A program made the translations under genes and the position numbers. Positions 15,429-25,094 of a DNA stretch of 35,851 nucleotides are shown here, piece by piece. This DNA comes from an uncultured Bacteroidales bacterium (GTDB lineage: Bacteria; Bacteroidota; Bacteroidia; Bacteroidales; UBA932): the NCBI GenBank assembly GCA_900545245.1, contig UQYV01000034.1, positions 1 to 35,851 of the forward strand, in the 5' to 3' direction. The stretch's first letter is position 1. Every line of letters starts with the position of its first letter. The notes beneath the pieces are model-generated. The model made no database searches. It was not told where the DNA came from and saw only the letters and a list, made by a program, of their open reading frames with translations.

Positions 15429-18362
15429 ATGAAGAAATTAGACCTTTTGTTGTCTATTTTTCTCATTTTCGTTGCAAACAGCCAATATGTACAAGCACAG
15501 GATAAAGTGACGGTCAAGGGCACTGTTTCATCCGCAGAAAGCGGAGAGCTGCTCTACGGTGCTTATGTCCTTTGTGGCACAGGTGGAGGTTCTGCAACAG
15601 ATGAGAACGGATTTTACTCCGTAAGCGCCACCCCGGGCGAACGACTTGTCTTCCAGTACATCGGTTGCAGCGCCGCCGAATTCATCGTTCCGGCAGGACA
15701 GAGCGAAATCGTTTACAATGTAGAACTCAAACTCGACAATGCCCTCGACGACGTGGTTGTCGTAGCCTATGGCGTGAGGAAAAAGGGTACCATTGCAGGT
15801 TCCGTTTCCACCGTCAAGTCAGAGGCTCTCGCAGATGTTCCTGCGGCAAGTTTCGACCAGGCTCTCCAGGGCAAGGCAACAGGCCTTATGGTGATGTCGA
15901 ACACCGGTGAACCGAGCGCAACCGCAACCTTCCAGATTCGCGGAACGAACTCAATCAACGCAGGCACGGCTCCCCTTTTCATCCTCGACGGACTTCCTAT
16001 ATCCGCGAGCGACTTCAACGCCATAAGCCCTAACGACATACAGTCAATCTCTGTTCTGAAGGACGCCACCTCCACCTCAATCTACGGAGCGAGAGCGTCC
16101 AACGGTGTGGTGGTTATCACTACCAAACGCGGACGCATGGCAGAAAAGGCACGCATCCAGTTCCGCACCCAGCTCGGATTCTCACAGCTCGCACACGGCA
16201 ATTGGAATCTGATGAACACCGCAGAGCGCATACAGTATGAAAAGGAAGTCGGGCTCACCGCCGGCAAGGACTATGCGAAGCTCGCAAAGACCGACATCAA
16301 CTGGCTCGACGAGGTCTTCAACAAATTCGCACCTCTCCAGAATTATGAGCTCCAAATCAGCGGCGCAAACGAAAGGACAAACTACTACGTTTCCGGCGGC
16401 TGGTACAAACAGCAGGGTACGACTGCAGACTCGGACTTCTCCCGTGCCAATTTCAGGGCGAATTTCGAGACAAGGGCAAACGACTGGCTCAAATTCGGCA
16501 CTAACACAATGTTCGCATACGAGAACTACGCCGAGACAATGTCCGGAGAGTATGCTCTCAACACCCCGATTGCGGCAGCCCGCTTTATGCTCCCATATTG
16601 GAACCCATACAAAGCTGACGGAAGTCTCGCTTCAATCAACGACGGAAGTTGGAAGGGACTCGGCCAGAACCCTCTCGAATGGGCAAAGACAAATCCTTAT
16701 GTAACAAGGAAATACAAACTCATCTCAGGCCTCTTCCTCGAAATCAATCCGGTGGAAGGCCTCACGCTCAAGTCCCAGGCCGGTGTCGATTTCAGCCACG
16801 GAGCGGTGAAAACCACCGTGCTTCCGAGCTACAAACCGAACAACGGACAGGGTAAGGCGGCCAGGAGTTCTTCCGACGCACTGAACCTCACAATCTTCAA
16901 CACCGCCAACTATGTCCTCGACATTGACGAGCACAAAATGAACTTTATGCTCGGACAGGAGGGTATTCTCTATAAGGCGGAAGGTTTCAGCGTCTCAACG
17001 GCGGGACAGTCCAACGACTTCCTCCTAGACATTTCCTCAGCCACACGTGCGACATCGTGGTCAAGCAGCACCACATCATATTCCTACCTCTCCTTCTTCG
17101 GACGCGGCGAATACAATTGGGCAAGCCGCTGGTTCCTTGAGGCTTCGGTCCGCGCCGACGGTTCATCCCGTTTCGGAAAGTCCGGACGCTGGGCTCCATT
17201 CGGTTCTGTGGGTCTGATGTGGGATGCGAAAAACGAAAACTTCCTCAAGAGAGTGGATTGGATAAGTTTCGCACAGCTCTCCGTCGGAACGGGAACATCC
17301 GGTAACTCCAGCATCCCGAACTACGACCACATCGCACTCGTTTCCGGAGGGCGCGACTACTTCGGCAATGCCGGTATAGGCCCCGCATCAAAGGGTAACG
17401 AGAATCTCGAATGGGAGAAGACCTGGTCGTCCAACGCTTCCCTCCACCTTGGATTCTTCAACCGAATCGATTTCCAGGTAGAGGTGTATAACAAGCTCAC
17501 AACCAATATGCTAATGTCCGTTCCGGTTTCATACGCCGACGGAGGATACGGCTACCGTTGGGACAATGTCGGTGGTATGGTCAACCGCGGAGTCGAGCTC
17601 GACCTCAACATCGATGTCCTCAACCTGAAGGGTTTCACTTGGAACATCAATGCGAACGCATCATATAACAAGAACAAAATCACCGAACTCTACAACGGAC
17701 TCAATGAATATGTCGTATCCACGACGGGAACAAAACTCGTGGTCGGACATTCCTACGGAGAATTCTTCCTCAACCGCTTCGCCGGAGTAAACCCGATTGA
17801 CGGTAATCCGCTCTGGTACACCGCCGACGGAGAAATCACCGACGAGTTCAGAGAGGCTGACAAAGTGATGACCGGCAAGAGCTGCATCGCTCCTTGGCAG
17901 GGAGGATTCGGGACCACACTTTCGTGGAAGGGTCTTTCTCTCAGCGCACAGTTCTCTTGGGTTGCTGACAGATGGATGATTAACAACGACCGTTACTTCG
18001 AGGAAGGCGGCGGACTCTTCGACACCTACAACCAGTCCAAGAGGATGCTCTACGACCGTTGGAAGCAGCCGGGCGACATCACCGACATTCCTCGTCACGG
18101 AGTCTCACCGCAGTTCGACACCCACCTTCTCGAAAATGCGTCATTCCTCCGTCTGAAAAACCTTATGCTCGCCTACTCCATTCCGCAGGCAGCCCTCGCA
18201 AAGACCAGATTCTTCACAGGGGCAAGGGCATATCTCCAGGCTCAGAACCTTCTGACATTCACGCCGTTCTCAGGACTTGACCCTGAGTCTTCGAGCAACA
18301 TCTACAAAGCGCAGTATCCGATGGCGCGTCAGTTTACTCTCGGAATTGAACTTAGTTTCTAA
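15429..18362 (+). CDS. SusC/RagA-type TonB-dependent outer-membrane transporter
   Basis: Second SusC-family importer, 977 residues. A signal peptide (residues 1-24, YVQAQ) is followed by a CarboxypepD_reg-like domain at about 28-102 (VKGTVSSAESGELLYGAYVL). The plug domain at about 110-225 contains FDQALQGKATGLMVM, APLFILDGLP and DATSTSIYGARASNGVVVIT. The barrel ends in QFTLGIELSF. It is about 70 residues shorter than the region A SusC and clearly a different subfamily, so the ligand is probably different. It is the first gene of the operon. Its stop codon TAA overlaps the start of the SusD gene by one base (TAATG). The link to a protease and LRR lipoproteins downstream recalls RagAB-like oligopeptide import, which is an inference. 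Confidence 0.96.
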   Translation: MKKLDLLLSIFLIFVANSQYVQAQDKVTVKGTVSSAESGELLYGAYVLCGTGGGSATDENGFYSVSATPGERLVFQYIGCSAAEFIVPAGQSEIVYNVELKLDNALDDVVVVAYGVRKKGTIAGSVSTVKSEALADVPAASFDQALQGKATGLMVMSNTGEPSATATFQIRGTNSINAGTAPLFILDGLPISASDFNAISPNDIQSISVLKDATSTSIYGARASNGVVVITTKRGRMAEKARIQFRTQLGFSQLAHGNWNLMNTAERIQYEKEVGLTAGKDYAKLAKTDINWLDEVFNKFAPLQNYELQISGANERTNYYVSGGWYKQQGTTADSDFSRANFRANFETRANDWLKFGTNTMFAYENYAETMSGEYALNTPIAAARFMLPYWNPYKADGSLASINDGSWKGLGQNPLEWAKTNPYVTRKYKLISGLFLEINPVEGLTLKSQAGVDFSHGAVKTTVLPSYKPNNGQGKAARSSSDALNLTIFNTANYVLDIDEHKMNFMLGQEGILYKAEGFSVSTAGQSNDFLLDISSATRATSWSSSTTSYSYLSFFGRGEYNWASRWFLEASVRADGSSRFGKSGRWAPFGSVGLMWDAKNENFLKRVDWISFAQLSVGTGTSGNSSIPNYDHIALVSGGRDYFGNAGIGPASKGNENLEWEKTWSSNASLHLGFFNRIDFQVEVYNKLTTNMLMSVPVSYADGGYGYRWDNVGGMVNRGVELDLNIDVLNLKGFTWNINANASYNKNKITELYNGLNEYVVSTTGTKLVVGHSYGEFFLNRFAGVNPIDGNPLWYTADGEITDEFREADKVMTGKSCIAPWQGGFGTTLSWKGLSLSAQFSWVADRWMINNDRYFEEGGGLFDTYNQSKRMLYDRWKQPGDITDIPRHGVSPQFDTHLLENASFLRLKNLMLAYSIPQAALAKTRFFTGARAYLQAQNLLTFTPFSGLDPESSSNIYKAQYPMARQFTLGIELSF

Positions 18363-19855
18363 TGACAATGAGATATATAGCAAAAATATCAACAATACTT
18401 GCGGCAGTCCTCGTCGCGACCTCCTGCCTCGATTTGTATCCGGAGGATGCGATTCCGGAGGACAAGGCAATCACCACGCTCGAAGAGGCGGACCAGGCCG
18501 TAATCGGCATCTACTCCGACTTCAAGAGCAGCGCCCTCTACAGCGGTCTTCTCACCCTTCTTCCAGACATCCAGGCAGACCTCGTCTATGCTGTGGACGG
18601 CTACACCAACACTCACGGAGATTTCTGGAGATGGGAGATACTTCCGACAAACTCCTCTGTAGAAGCAGTTTACGGCTCGCTCTACGGCATCATCGGAGAC
18701 TGCAACTTCTTCTTCGACTACGCCCCAAGGCTCCGTTCCACGCTCAAGACAGACCAGGAATTTCTCGAAATGGACTCGCTCGAAGGAGAGGTCCATTTCG
18801 CCAGGGCAATCGCATATTCCGAACTCATCAAACTCTTCTGCAAGGCCTATGAACCTGAGACGGCGGAGAATGAACTCGGAGTCGTCCTCGTCACCAGTTA
18901 CCATAATCCCGGAAAAATCACACGTTCATCACTCAAGGATTCATACGCCTTCGTTCTCGATGAACTCGACAAGGCTTACGAAAAGCTGGAACTCGAAAAA
19001 ACAAACAACCAGATTTTCATAAGCAAGAGTGCAGTGAACGCCCTCCGTGCGAGGATTTACCTCTATATGCAGGATTGGGACAACGCCATCAAATACTCAA
19101 GCGAAGTGATTGAAGATAAATATCTCAGCCTCGCGAGCGCAACCAAGGCGATGACGGCAAAACAGTCCGAATACCTCTATATGTGGACAAACGACGCTGC
19201 AGCGGAAATCATCTGGAGAATCGGATTCACCCCGACATCCTTCGGCGGTTCACTCGGTTCGGTATTCCTCAACTACAACCAGATTACCTTCTATCCGGAT
19301 TATGTCCCTGCCAACTGGGCTCTCGGACTCTATGCATCAGCCGACCTCCGCTACAACGCATTCTTCAGCCAGCAGCGCACAGGCTATGCACACGGACTGA
19401 GCTGGCCTCTGCTGGTGAAATACTACGGCAACGAAACCTTCATCCAAAACAATATCTACCACGTGAATATGCCGAAAGTTCTGCGCCTTTCAGAGCAGTA
19501 TCTGATTCGCGCAGAGGCCTATTGCCGCAAGGCTGACTACAGCAAGGCTGCAAAAGACATAACCAAACTTCGCACAGCACGTTACTCAAGCTACGGCAAC
19601 ACGACAATCTCCGCCGACAACTGGCTCGAAACCATCAGCGAAGAGCGTGTAAAAGAGCTTTATATGGAGGGATTCCGCCTCCAGGACCTCAAGAGATGGC
19701 ACAAAGGCTTTGAGAGAAAAGAACAGACAAGTTGCGTAAAAGAAGGCAGCACGCTCAAGATTGAGGCGGACAATCCGCTCTTCGTATGGCCTATTCCGCA
19801 GCACGAGCTGAATTCTCCGGACGCTGAAATCCAGCCGAACGAAAGCAACCGATAG
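18362..19855 (+). CDS. SusD/RagB-type nutrient-binding lipoprotein
   Basis: SusD partner of the SusC protein upstream, 497 residues, starting in a TAATG overlap; an in-frame ATG two codons later (18368) is an alternative start. The lipoprotein signal ends at Cys21 (LVATSC), then LDLYPEDAIPEDKAITTLEE, the usual SusD opening. Family marks include HFARAIAYSELIKLFCKAYE (about 142-161), RARIYLYMQDWDNAIKYSSE, RLSEQYLIRAEAYCRKADYS and the closing EERVKELYMEGFRLQDLKRW. It binds substrate at the cell surface and closes over the channel. The ligand cannot be read from sequence. Confidence 0.95.
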   Translation: MTMRYIAKISTILAAVLVATSCLDLYPEDAIPEDKAITTLEEADQAVIGIYSDFKSSALYSGLLTLLPDIQADLVYAVDGYTNTHGDFWRWEILPTNSSVEAVYGSLYGIIGDCNFFFDYAPRLRSTLKTDQEFLEMDSLEGEVHFARAIAYSELIKLFCKAYEPETAENELGVVLVTSYHNPGKITRSSLKDSYAFVLDELDKAYEKLELEKTNNQIFISKSAVNALRARIYLYMQDWDNAIKYSSEVIEDKYLSLASATKAMTAKQSEYLYMWTNDAAAEIIWRIGFTPTSFGGSLGSVFLNYNQITFYPDYVPANWALGLYASADLRYNAFFSQQRTGYAHGLSWPLLVKYYGNETFIQNNIYHVNMPKVLRLSEQYLIRAEAYCRKADYSKAAKDITKLRTARYSSYGNTTISADNWLETISEERVKELYMEGFRLQDLKRWHKGFERKEQTSCVKEGSTLKIEADNPLFVWPIPQHELNSPDAEIQPNESNR

Positions 19856-19870
19856 AAAAGGAGACGAAAG

Positions 19871-20722
19871 ATGAAAAGAACAATATATATAGCATTGGCT
19901 GCCATAGCGGCGACCTTCGCACTTTCTTCCTGCAAAAGCGAATATATCCAATTCGACGGCCCTTCGGTGGTGGCCTTCTCCGACACAAGTTTTGTCTGCC
20001 CCGTGCAGCAGAGCGTTGAAGAATTCGGAGTTGACATCGCCGCCACAAACGCCTGCTCTTATGACAGGACATTCGTAGTTGAAGCAATTCCGGGCAAAAG
20101 CACGGCTGTTTTCGGCAAACACTACTCAATCGACAACCAGACAGTGACAATCAAAGCCGGAGAACGCGCTGCAAAAGTATTCATCAAAGGCAACTACGAC
20201 AGCCTCGAAGCCGGAGAGGACGATCCTTACATCGGACTTAAACTCATCGGTGTCGAAGACAATCAGTGGGAGTTCAACAGCCAGGAGACCAAGGTCTATC
20301 TGAGAAAAGTCTGCCCTTTCAACATCGACGACTTCACCGGGAAATGCACCGTTATGTCAAGCTTCCTGCTTTCCTTCCTGAAGGTTCAGGAGCGTGAGGC
20401 AGTGGCGGAGAAAATCGATGACGAGACAATAGTCATCCGAGGAATGTTCGAAGACGGCTATGACGTCAAATACCGTTTCGACCTTTCAGACGTACTCTAT
20501 CCGACAATGTATATGGTCGAAGAAACAGTAATCGGCGACTCCCGTACATTTATGAACTACATCCACGGCAACGGACAACTGCTCGGAAGCGATGTCATGG
20601 GTTACACATCAGAACTCAATCTCTGTGAGAAATACCTCAACCAATATATGATGGTCCGCGTCGACGAAGTGGGAACTGTGGGTCTGTTTGTGAACATCAT
20701 CCAATTCGGTGAGGACGAATAA
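19871..20722 (+). CDS. DUF4843-type lipoprotein of a SusCD locus
   Basis: A lipoprotein of 283 residues with the signal peptide ending at Cys17 (ALSSC). The mature part looks all-beta, with the opening FDGPSVVAFSDTSFVC and SVEEFGVDIAATNACSYDRT and the segment TVTIKAGERAAKVFIKGNYD. These fit the DUF4843 family as I recall it, whose members are commonly the first gene after susD in protease-linked SusCD loci. The function is not established; surface ligand binding is likely from position. It begins 15 bp after the SusD stop. Confidence 0.75.
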   Translation: MKRTIYIALAAIAATFALSSCKSEYIQFDGPSVVAFSDTSFVCPVQQSVEEFGVDIAATNACSYDRTFVVEAIPGKSTAVFGKHYSIDNQTVTIKAGERAAKVFIKGNYDSLEAGEDDPYIGLKLIGVEDNQWEFNSQETKVYLRKVCPFNIDDFTGKCTVMSSFLLSFLKVQEREAVAEKIDDETIVIRGMFEDGYDVKYRFDLSDVLYPTMYMVEETVIGDSRTFMNYIHGNGQLLGSDVMGYTSELNLCEKYLNQYMMVRVDEVGTVGLFVNIIQFGEDE

Positions 20723-20766
20723 ATTGGAGGATGAGTAAAACGATTAATGACTTAATAGTTAAAGAT

Positions 20767-22422
20767 ATGAAGACATTATTTATCAAAGGCCTTGCCTTTG
20801 CCGCTGCCGTTGCAGCGATGGCGTCCTGCACGAAGGATGCGACTGAAGAAGAACCTGCTCCTGTGTTCCCACAGCTGCAGAGCGTTACAATTCAAGCCGG
20901 AGATCAGCAATCTCTGAACTTTACTGCCGACAAAGATTGGAAACTTTCTATAGACAAGACAACTTGGTGTACATTCCTCGACGGAGAGGTTGAAACCGCA
21001 CAGCTTTCAGGACTCAAAGGAGAGGTGAGCGTGACTGTCCTTGTGAAGGACAACGGACTCGACTTCAATTCAGATGTTGCAAAACTCGACCTCACGCTCG
21101 GAAACAAGACCGAGACCATTTTCGAAATCACCCGTCCGGGCAAGGCCCGCGAAGTGAAGCTCTATGCCGCTGTGGGTGATGGAGAACTCACTGAAGTTGA
21201 GAAACTTGAGTTTAAGTGGAACGTTCCTGAATGGGGAGACCCTTATATGGACCAGATGAAATTCGCTGTGGTGGCAAACTACGACTGGACTGTGGCGACT
21301 CCGGAGAAATGCACATTCAGCGACAAAAGCTGGAATGAAATCCCGGGAGTGACCGGCAATGCCGGAGTGGGCCCCGAAGACGAAGGATTCAGCCTTACCT
21401 ACATCAAAGTCAATGAGGATGCAAACGCATACGAAATCAACGGTAAACTTGTCGTGACCGACACTGAAGGAAAGAATCCTGTGGAGTTCGACATCGTCTA
21501 TCCGGGATATCCTGAGAATAAAGTTGCCATTGAGCCTGCAAGTCTTCTGGGTATGTTTGGTATGAACTTCAACACCGACGGCTTTGTTATCAACAAAAAC
21601 TTTGACCAAGAGGAAGTGACCACAGACAAAGAGGTAAACGTATCTGTCAAGGCAAGAAATATGGAGTACAGCGTCTACCAAATCGCCAACAACGAGGGAA
21701 AAGCTGTTGAACTTGGTGCGGACTCTTGGCTCAAAATCAGCGACGACAAGAAAGGCGGGCTCAAAGTTTCCGCAACGCAGAACACCGGTGGCGACAGGGA
21801 GGTATATATCCTTGTGCTTCCGAAAGCACTTGTAAAGGACTTTAAGATTGAGGATTTCATTGATCAGTATGGCTATGCAAATTATGACTACGACGGAATG
21901 TTCATTAAAGTCTCACAGAAGGGTGTCACAGTAACAAAGGACTTTAAAGCACTCTGGGGAAGAACTTATGCTGACATAAAGGCTGTCGAATTCTCTAAGT
22001 ATCCTGATTTTAAGGATATGACTCCATCCGGTCTGGAATATGGCTCTTGCGATGACAACGCTTATGTGATTGAAATCACTGAAAATGACGTTATTGCCTA
22101 CGGACAGAGCTCTGGAGCACTACAGTTCGCGCCTCTCGGCTTCCCGGACGGCTACTATGCTTTCGGAGGAACTGCAGATTCGCACCTCTACAGAATGGCC
22201 CCTAAATCCGGAGATTGGGACGAGAAATATATTCATGACGCAACTCTCTACACCTCAAAGGGTTCCATCCACGGACTCCAGATAGATCCTGAACAATTTG
22301 TCAATACGACTGACAACACATCAAAGAAATTTGAAGGAATGGTAGTCTTCCAGTTCTACAAGACTGCAGAGGATAAACAAATGTATAAATCTTCCGCAAC
22401 ACTTGTGATTGTTAAGAAATAG
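20767..22422 (+). CDS. large lipoprotein with N-terminal BACON-like domain, accessory to SusCD
   Basis: A lipoprotein of 551 residues from the ATG at 20767. An earlier ATG at 20731 would put twelve extra residues before the signal peptide, so the later start is chosen. The signal peptide ends at Cys19 (AMASC). Residues of about 37-125 form a beta domain of BACON style (SLNFTADKDWKLSIDKTTWC, IFEITRPGKAR). Further beta-rich segments follow (FAVVANYDWTVATPEKCTFS; VYQIANNEGKAVELGADSWL, which again has the Trp pattern of BACON). I do not recognise the C-terminal 200 residues. Position, lipidation and repeated Ig-like folds suggest a surface binding protein that extends from the membrane. Confidence 0.75.
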   Translation: MKTLFIKGLAFAAAVAAMASCTKDATEEEPAPVFPQLQSVTIQAGDQQSLNFTADKDWKLSIDKTTWCTFLDGEVETAQLSGLKGEVSVTVLVKDNGLDFNSDVAKLDLTLGNKTETIFEITRPGKAREVKLYAAVGDGELTEVEKLEFKWNVPEWGDPYMDQMKFAVVANYDWTVATPEKCTFSDKSWNEIPGVTGNAGVGPEDEGFSLTYIKVNEDANAYEINGKLVVTDTEGKNPVEFDIVYPGYPENKVAIEPASLLGMFGMNFNTDGFVINKNFDQEEVTTDKEVNVSVKARNMEYSVYQIANNEGKAVELGADSWLKISDDKKGGLKVSATQNTGGDREVYILVLPKALVKDFKIEDFIDQYGYANYDYDGMFIKVSQKGVTVTKDFKALWGRTYADIKAVEFSKYPDFKDMTPSGLEYGSCDDNAYVIEITENDVIAYGQSSGALQFAPLGFPDGYYAFGGTADSHLYRMAPKSGDWDEKYIHDATLYTSKGSIHGLQIDPEQFVNTTDNTSKKFEGMVVFQFYKTAEDKQMYKSSATLVIVKK

Positions 22423-22436
22423 TTTTTCAAATAAGA

Positions 22437-25082
22437 ATGAAATTATCTAATCGAAATCTGATTCTGCTGATTACGGCATTCGTTTCCACCGTGCTGCTCT
22501 TTTCGGGCTGCACGGCGGAAACCGCGCCGGAATCTGCCTCCGGATACGGCTACGTCCAGTTCCACCTCTATAAGGCGGAATCCTACGACGCCACGACAAA
22601 AGCCGGAGGAAAACTTGATTATCTGCGTGACGCAGCAAAAATTAGAGTCACCCTCCGCAGCGAGGACAACGACATCATCACCCCGGTGGCAGTGGTGGAA
22701 AGCGTGGCTGAAAACATCTCCGAATGGGGACTTCAGACAGCGAAAATCCGCCTTCTCGCCGGCCGCTACACCCTCACCGCCTACGAAGTATATGACGGTC
22801 TGGACAAGTCGGTGATGATTGGAGAGCCGTCGGAGACTATGGTCATCGATGTGCCCGAAAACGGGTTGGTGGCGAAGGATTTGACTCTGGATGTGACCGG
22901 ACGCGGCTGGGCAAAATTCCGTCTCACCAAAGACCTTTCGGAAATCGTGACGAGGGCCGGAGTAAAAGACGGAGCGGACGAATATCCGTTCTATGGCATC
23001 CAGTCCGTGGACCTCACTGTGAAGAACAAAATCACCAACGAACTGACCGAAATCACCAATATCGAGGTCTCACACGAGTTCACCGAGGACGGTGAGGACG
23101 GCTATATCAGCGGTGTCTGCGTGAGCGACACGCTTGTTCTTCTGAAAGCCGGCACATACACGGTGACCAAGTTCAGAACCTATTTCGATTATTTCAGAAA
23201 AGTCTATGAGACATCGAGCAATGTCGCTGAAAACGAGTTTACGGTAAAAGACAACAAAGTCTCCGACGCTGATGTCCCTGTGACTCTCCACACCACTTCA
23301 GGACACATTGCGGACGCACTTGCCCTCAGGGAAATCTGGGAGGCGCTGGACGGCCCATCTTGGAGAATCAAATGGGAGTTCAACTGCGATGTAGATGCCT
23401 GGACAGCAAATGAAGGAGTCCAGATTCTCGGAAACGGAAGGGTTGCAGCCCTCGACTTCACAGGAACGGGTGCGAAGGGCGCCATGCCTGCCGCTATCGG
23501 CAAACTGACCGAACTCCGCAGAATCATACTCGGAACGATGAACTATAGTGCTGCTGCTCCCGGAATGCTCTCTACTTCAGCAAAGAGCACAAAGAAAGGA
23601 GCCGTTCTCTACACCCCTGAAGATCCCCAGAGCCACCGCCAGGGAGTCATCGGCAAACGCGACCCTCGCTCCATCTTCAGCAAAGAGCTTCAGCTCGGCT
23701 TTGAAATCGCCGGTAATCCGGTGCAGGAAGAGCAGAGCAGCCTCAGAGACAGATTCCTCAAGAGCGTAAGAGGCACATCGCTGCCGAGCAACGGTTCACT
23801 CGGCTCTCTCGGAAACTGGAGACCTGAGATTTATCCGAGCGAAATCACATCGCTCCCCCCTGAAATCAACTCCCTCAAGAACCTTGAGCACATCACCATC
23901 TGCTACTGCCCGTTCTTGAGCCTTCCGGAGGATATGTCAGGCTGTACGGCTCTGACCGACCTCGACATTTTCGCCTGCCCGGAGATGACAGTTTTCCCTA
24001 AGGGTATCGCAACCCTCCCAAACCTCGTGTCTCTCGTTTTCGGCTTCAACGAAAATATCCCAGCTTCATCCACAGAGGCGGGAATAGCGGCAATCAACGC
24101 CGGGGCAGCCAGCAAGACAGTCCAGCTTCTCTATTTCCCTAACCAGAGAATCGATGTGATGCCGGACCTTAGGAATATCACCCGCCTGTCTGTGCTCACA
24201 GCTCAGGAGTGCGGTCTGAAATCATTCGCCGCTCCATTTGGAAAAGACCATCCGCTCGTGCAGCTGATTGTCAACGACAACGAGCTCAGCGACCTTCCAC
24301 GCGATGCAGAGGGCTATTTCGTAGGCTACAATGCCGAGACTGAGGATTTGAACTTCTCCAACAACAAGTTCACATTTATGCCGGACATATTCGACGCGAA
24401 ATCCGCCTATACAGTGGGCACCATCAATTTCTCCAACAACCAAATCAGCAGTATGGAGAACGGAAGCGCCTACAAGGGTCTGAAAGCCACGACACTCGAT
24501 CTTTCATACAACCGTCTCAGCGAGATGCCGGTCGAACTCTTCGGAACCAGCTCTTCATCAGTGGGTTATCTCAAGCTCGACGCAAACGGAATGGAGAAAA
24601 TCAGCAAGGAGGCTCTGGACGGAGAATACACCTTCAGGACCACCACTATAAGTATGGCATACAACAAACTCAAATCCCTGCCGGAAGAATTCGACAGTCT
24701 CACTTTCCCATACCTCTCGGGAATGGATTTGAGTTACAACCGTTTCGACAATTTCCCATACACCGCTGTGAACAACCAATACCTCACAGTCTTCGTTTTC
24801 CGCCACCAGAGGGATGCGGACGGCGATCGTTGTATGAGGACCTGGCCTACGGGAATCGGACAGGCGCTCGCAGGTTTGAGGGCTCTCTATCTCGGTTCCA
24901 ACGACATCCGCGTCGTCAATGACGAAATTTCGTTTATGATATATAATCTCGACATTATGGACAATCCGAACATATCCATCGACGTGAGCGCCGTTTGTCC
25001 ATACATCCGCTCGGGATTTTACAACCTCATCTACAGCCCGGGACAGGATATCCGCGGATGTGACGATGCGCTTAAACTCTAA
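22437..25082 (+). CDS. leucine-rich-repeat surface lipoprotein with DUF4458-like N-terminal domains
   Basis: A lipoprotein of 881 residues, the largest accessory gene of the operon. The signal peptide ends at Cys25 (LLFSGC). Residues of about 35-290 are beta-rich and resemble the DUF4458 region of Bacteroides LRR proteins (GYGYVQFHLYKAESYD, IRLLAGRYTLTAYEVYD), with a second copy-like stretch (LLKAGTYTVTKFRTYFDYFR). A plant-style LRR cap follows at about 295-345 (ALREIWEALDGPSW, then GRVAALDFTG). LRRs run from about 345 to 855 (INSLKNLEHITICYCPFLSL, KATTLDLSYNRLSEMPVELF, YLSGMDLSYNRFDNFPY). An insert without LRR pattern breaks the array at about 370-465. LRR folds bind proteins or peptides, so a protein ligand is plausible. 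Confidence 0.88.
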   Translation: MKLSNRNLILLITAFVSTVLLFSGCTAETAPESASGYGYVQFHLYKAESYDATTKAGGKLDYLRDAAKIRVTLRSEDNDIITPVAVVESVAENISEWGLQTAKIRLLAGRYTLTAYEVYDGLDKSVMIGEPSETMVIDVPENGLVAKDLTLDVTGRGWAKFRLTKDLSEIVTRAGVKDGADEYPFYGIQSVDLTVKNKITNELTEITNIEVSHEFTEDGEDGYISGVCVSDTLVLLKAGTYTVTKFRTYFDYFRKVYETSSNVAENEFTVKDNKVSDADVPVTLHTTSGHIADALALREIWEALDGPSWRIKWEFNCDVDAWTANEGVQILGNGRVAALDFTGTGAKGAMPAAIGKLTELRRIILGTMNYSAAAPGMLSTSAKSTKKGAVLYTPEDPQSHRQGVIGKRDPRSIFSKELQLGFEIAGNPVQEEQSSLRDRFLKSVRGTSLPSNGSLGSLGNWRPEIYPSEITSLPPEINSLKNLEHITICYCPFLSLPEDMSGCTALTDLDIFACPEMTVFPKGIATLPNLVSLVFGFNENIPASSTEAGIAAINAGAASKTVQLLYFPNQRIDVMPDLRNITRLSVLTAQECGLKSFAAPFGKDHPLVQLIVNDNELSDLPRDAEGYFVGYNAETEDLNFSNNKFTFMPDIFDAKSAYTVGTINFSNNQISSMENGSAYKGLKATTLDLSYNRLSEMPVELFGTSSSSVGYLKLDANGMEKISKEALDGEYTFRTTTISMAYNKLKSLPEEFDSLTFPYLSGMDLSYNRFDNFPYTAVNNQYLTVFVFRHQRDADGDRCMRTWPTGIGQALAGLRALYLGSNDIRVVNDEISFMIYNLDIMDNPNISIDVSAVCPYIRSGFYNLIYSPGQDIRGCDDALKL

Positions 25083-25094
25083 AAGTCTGAATGT

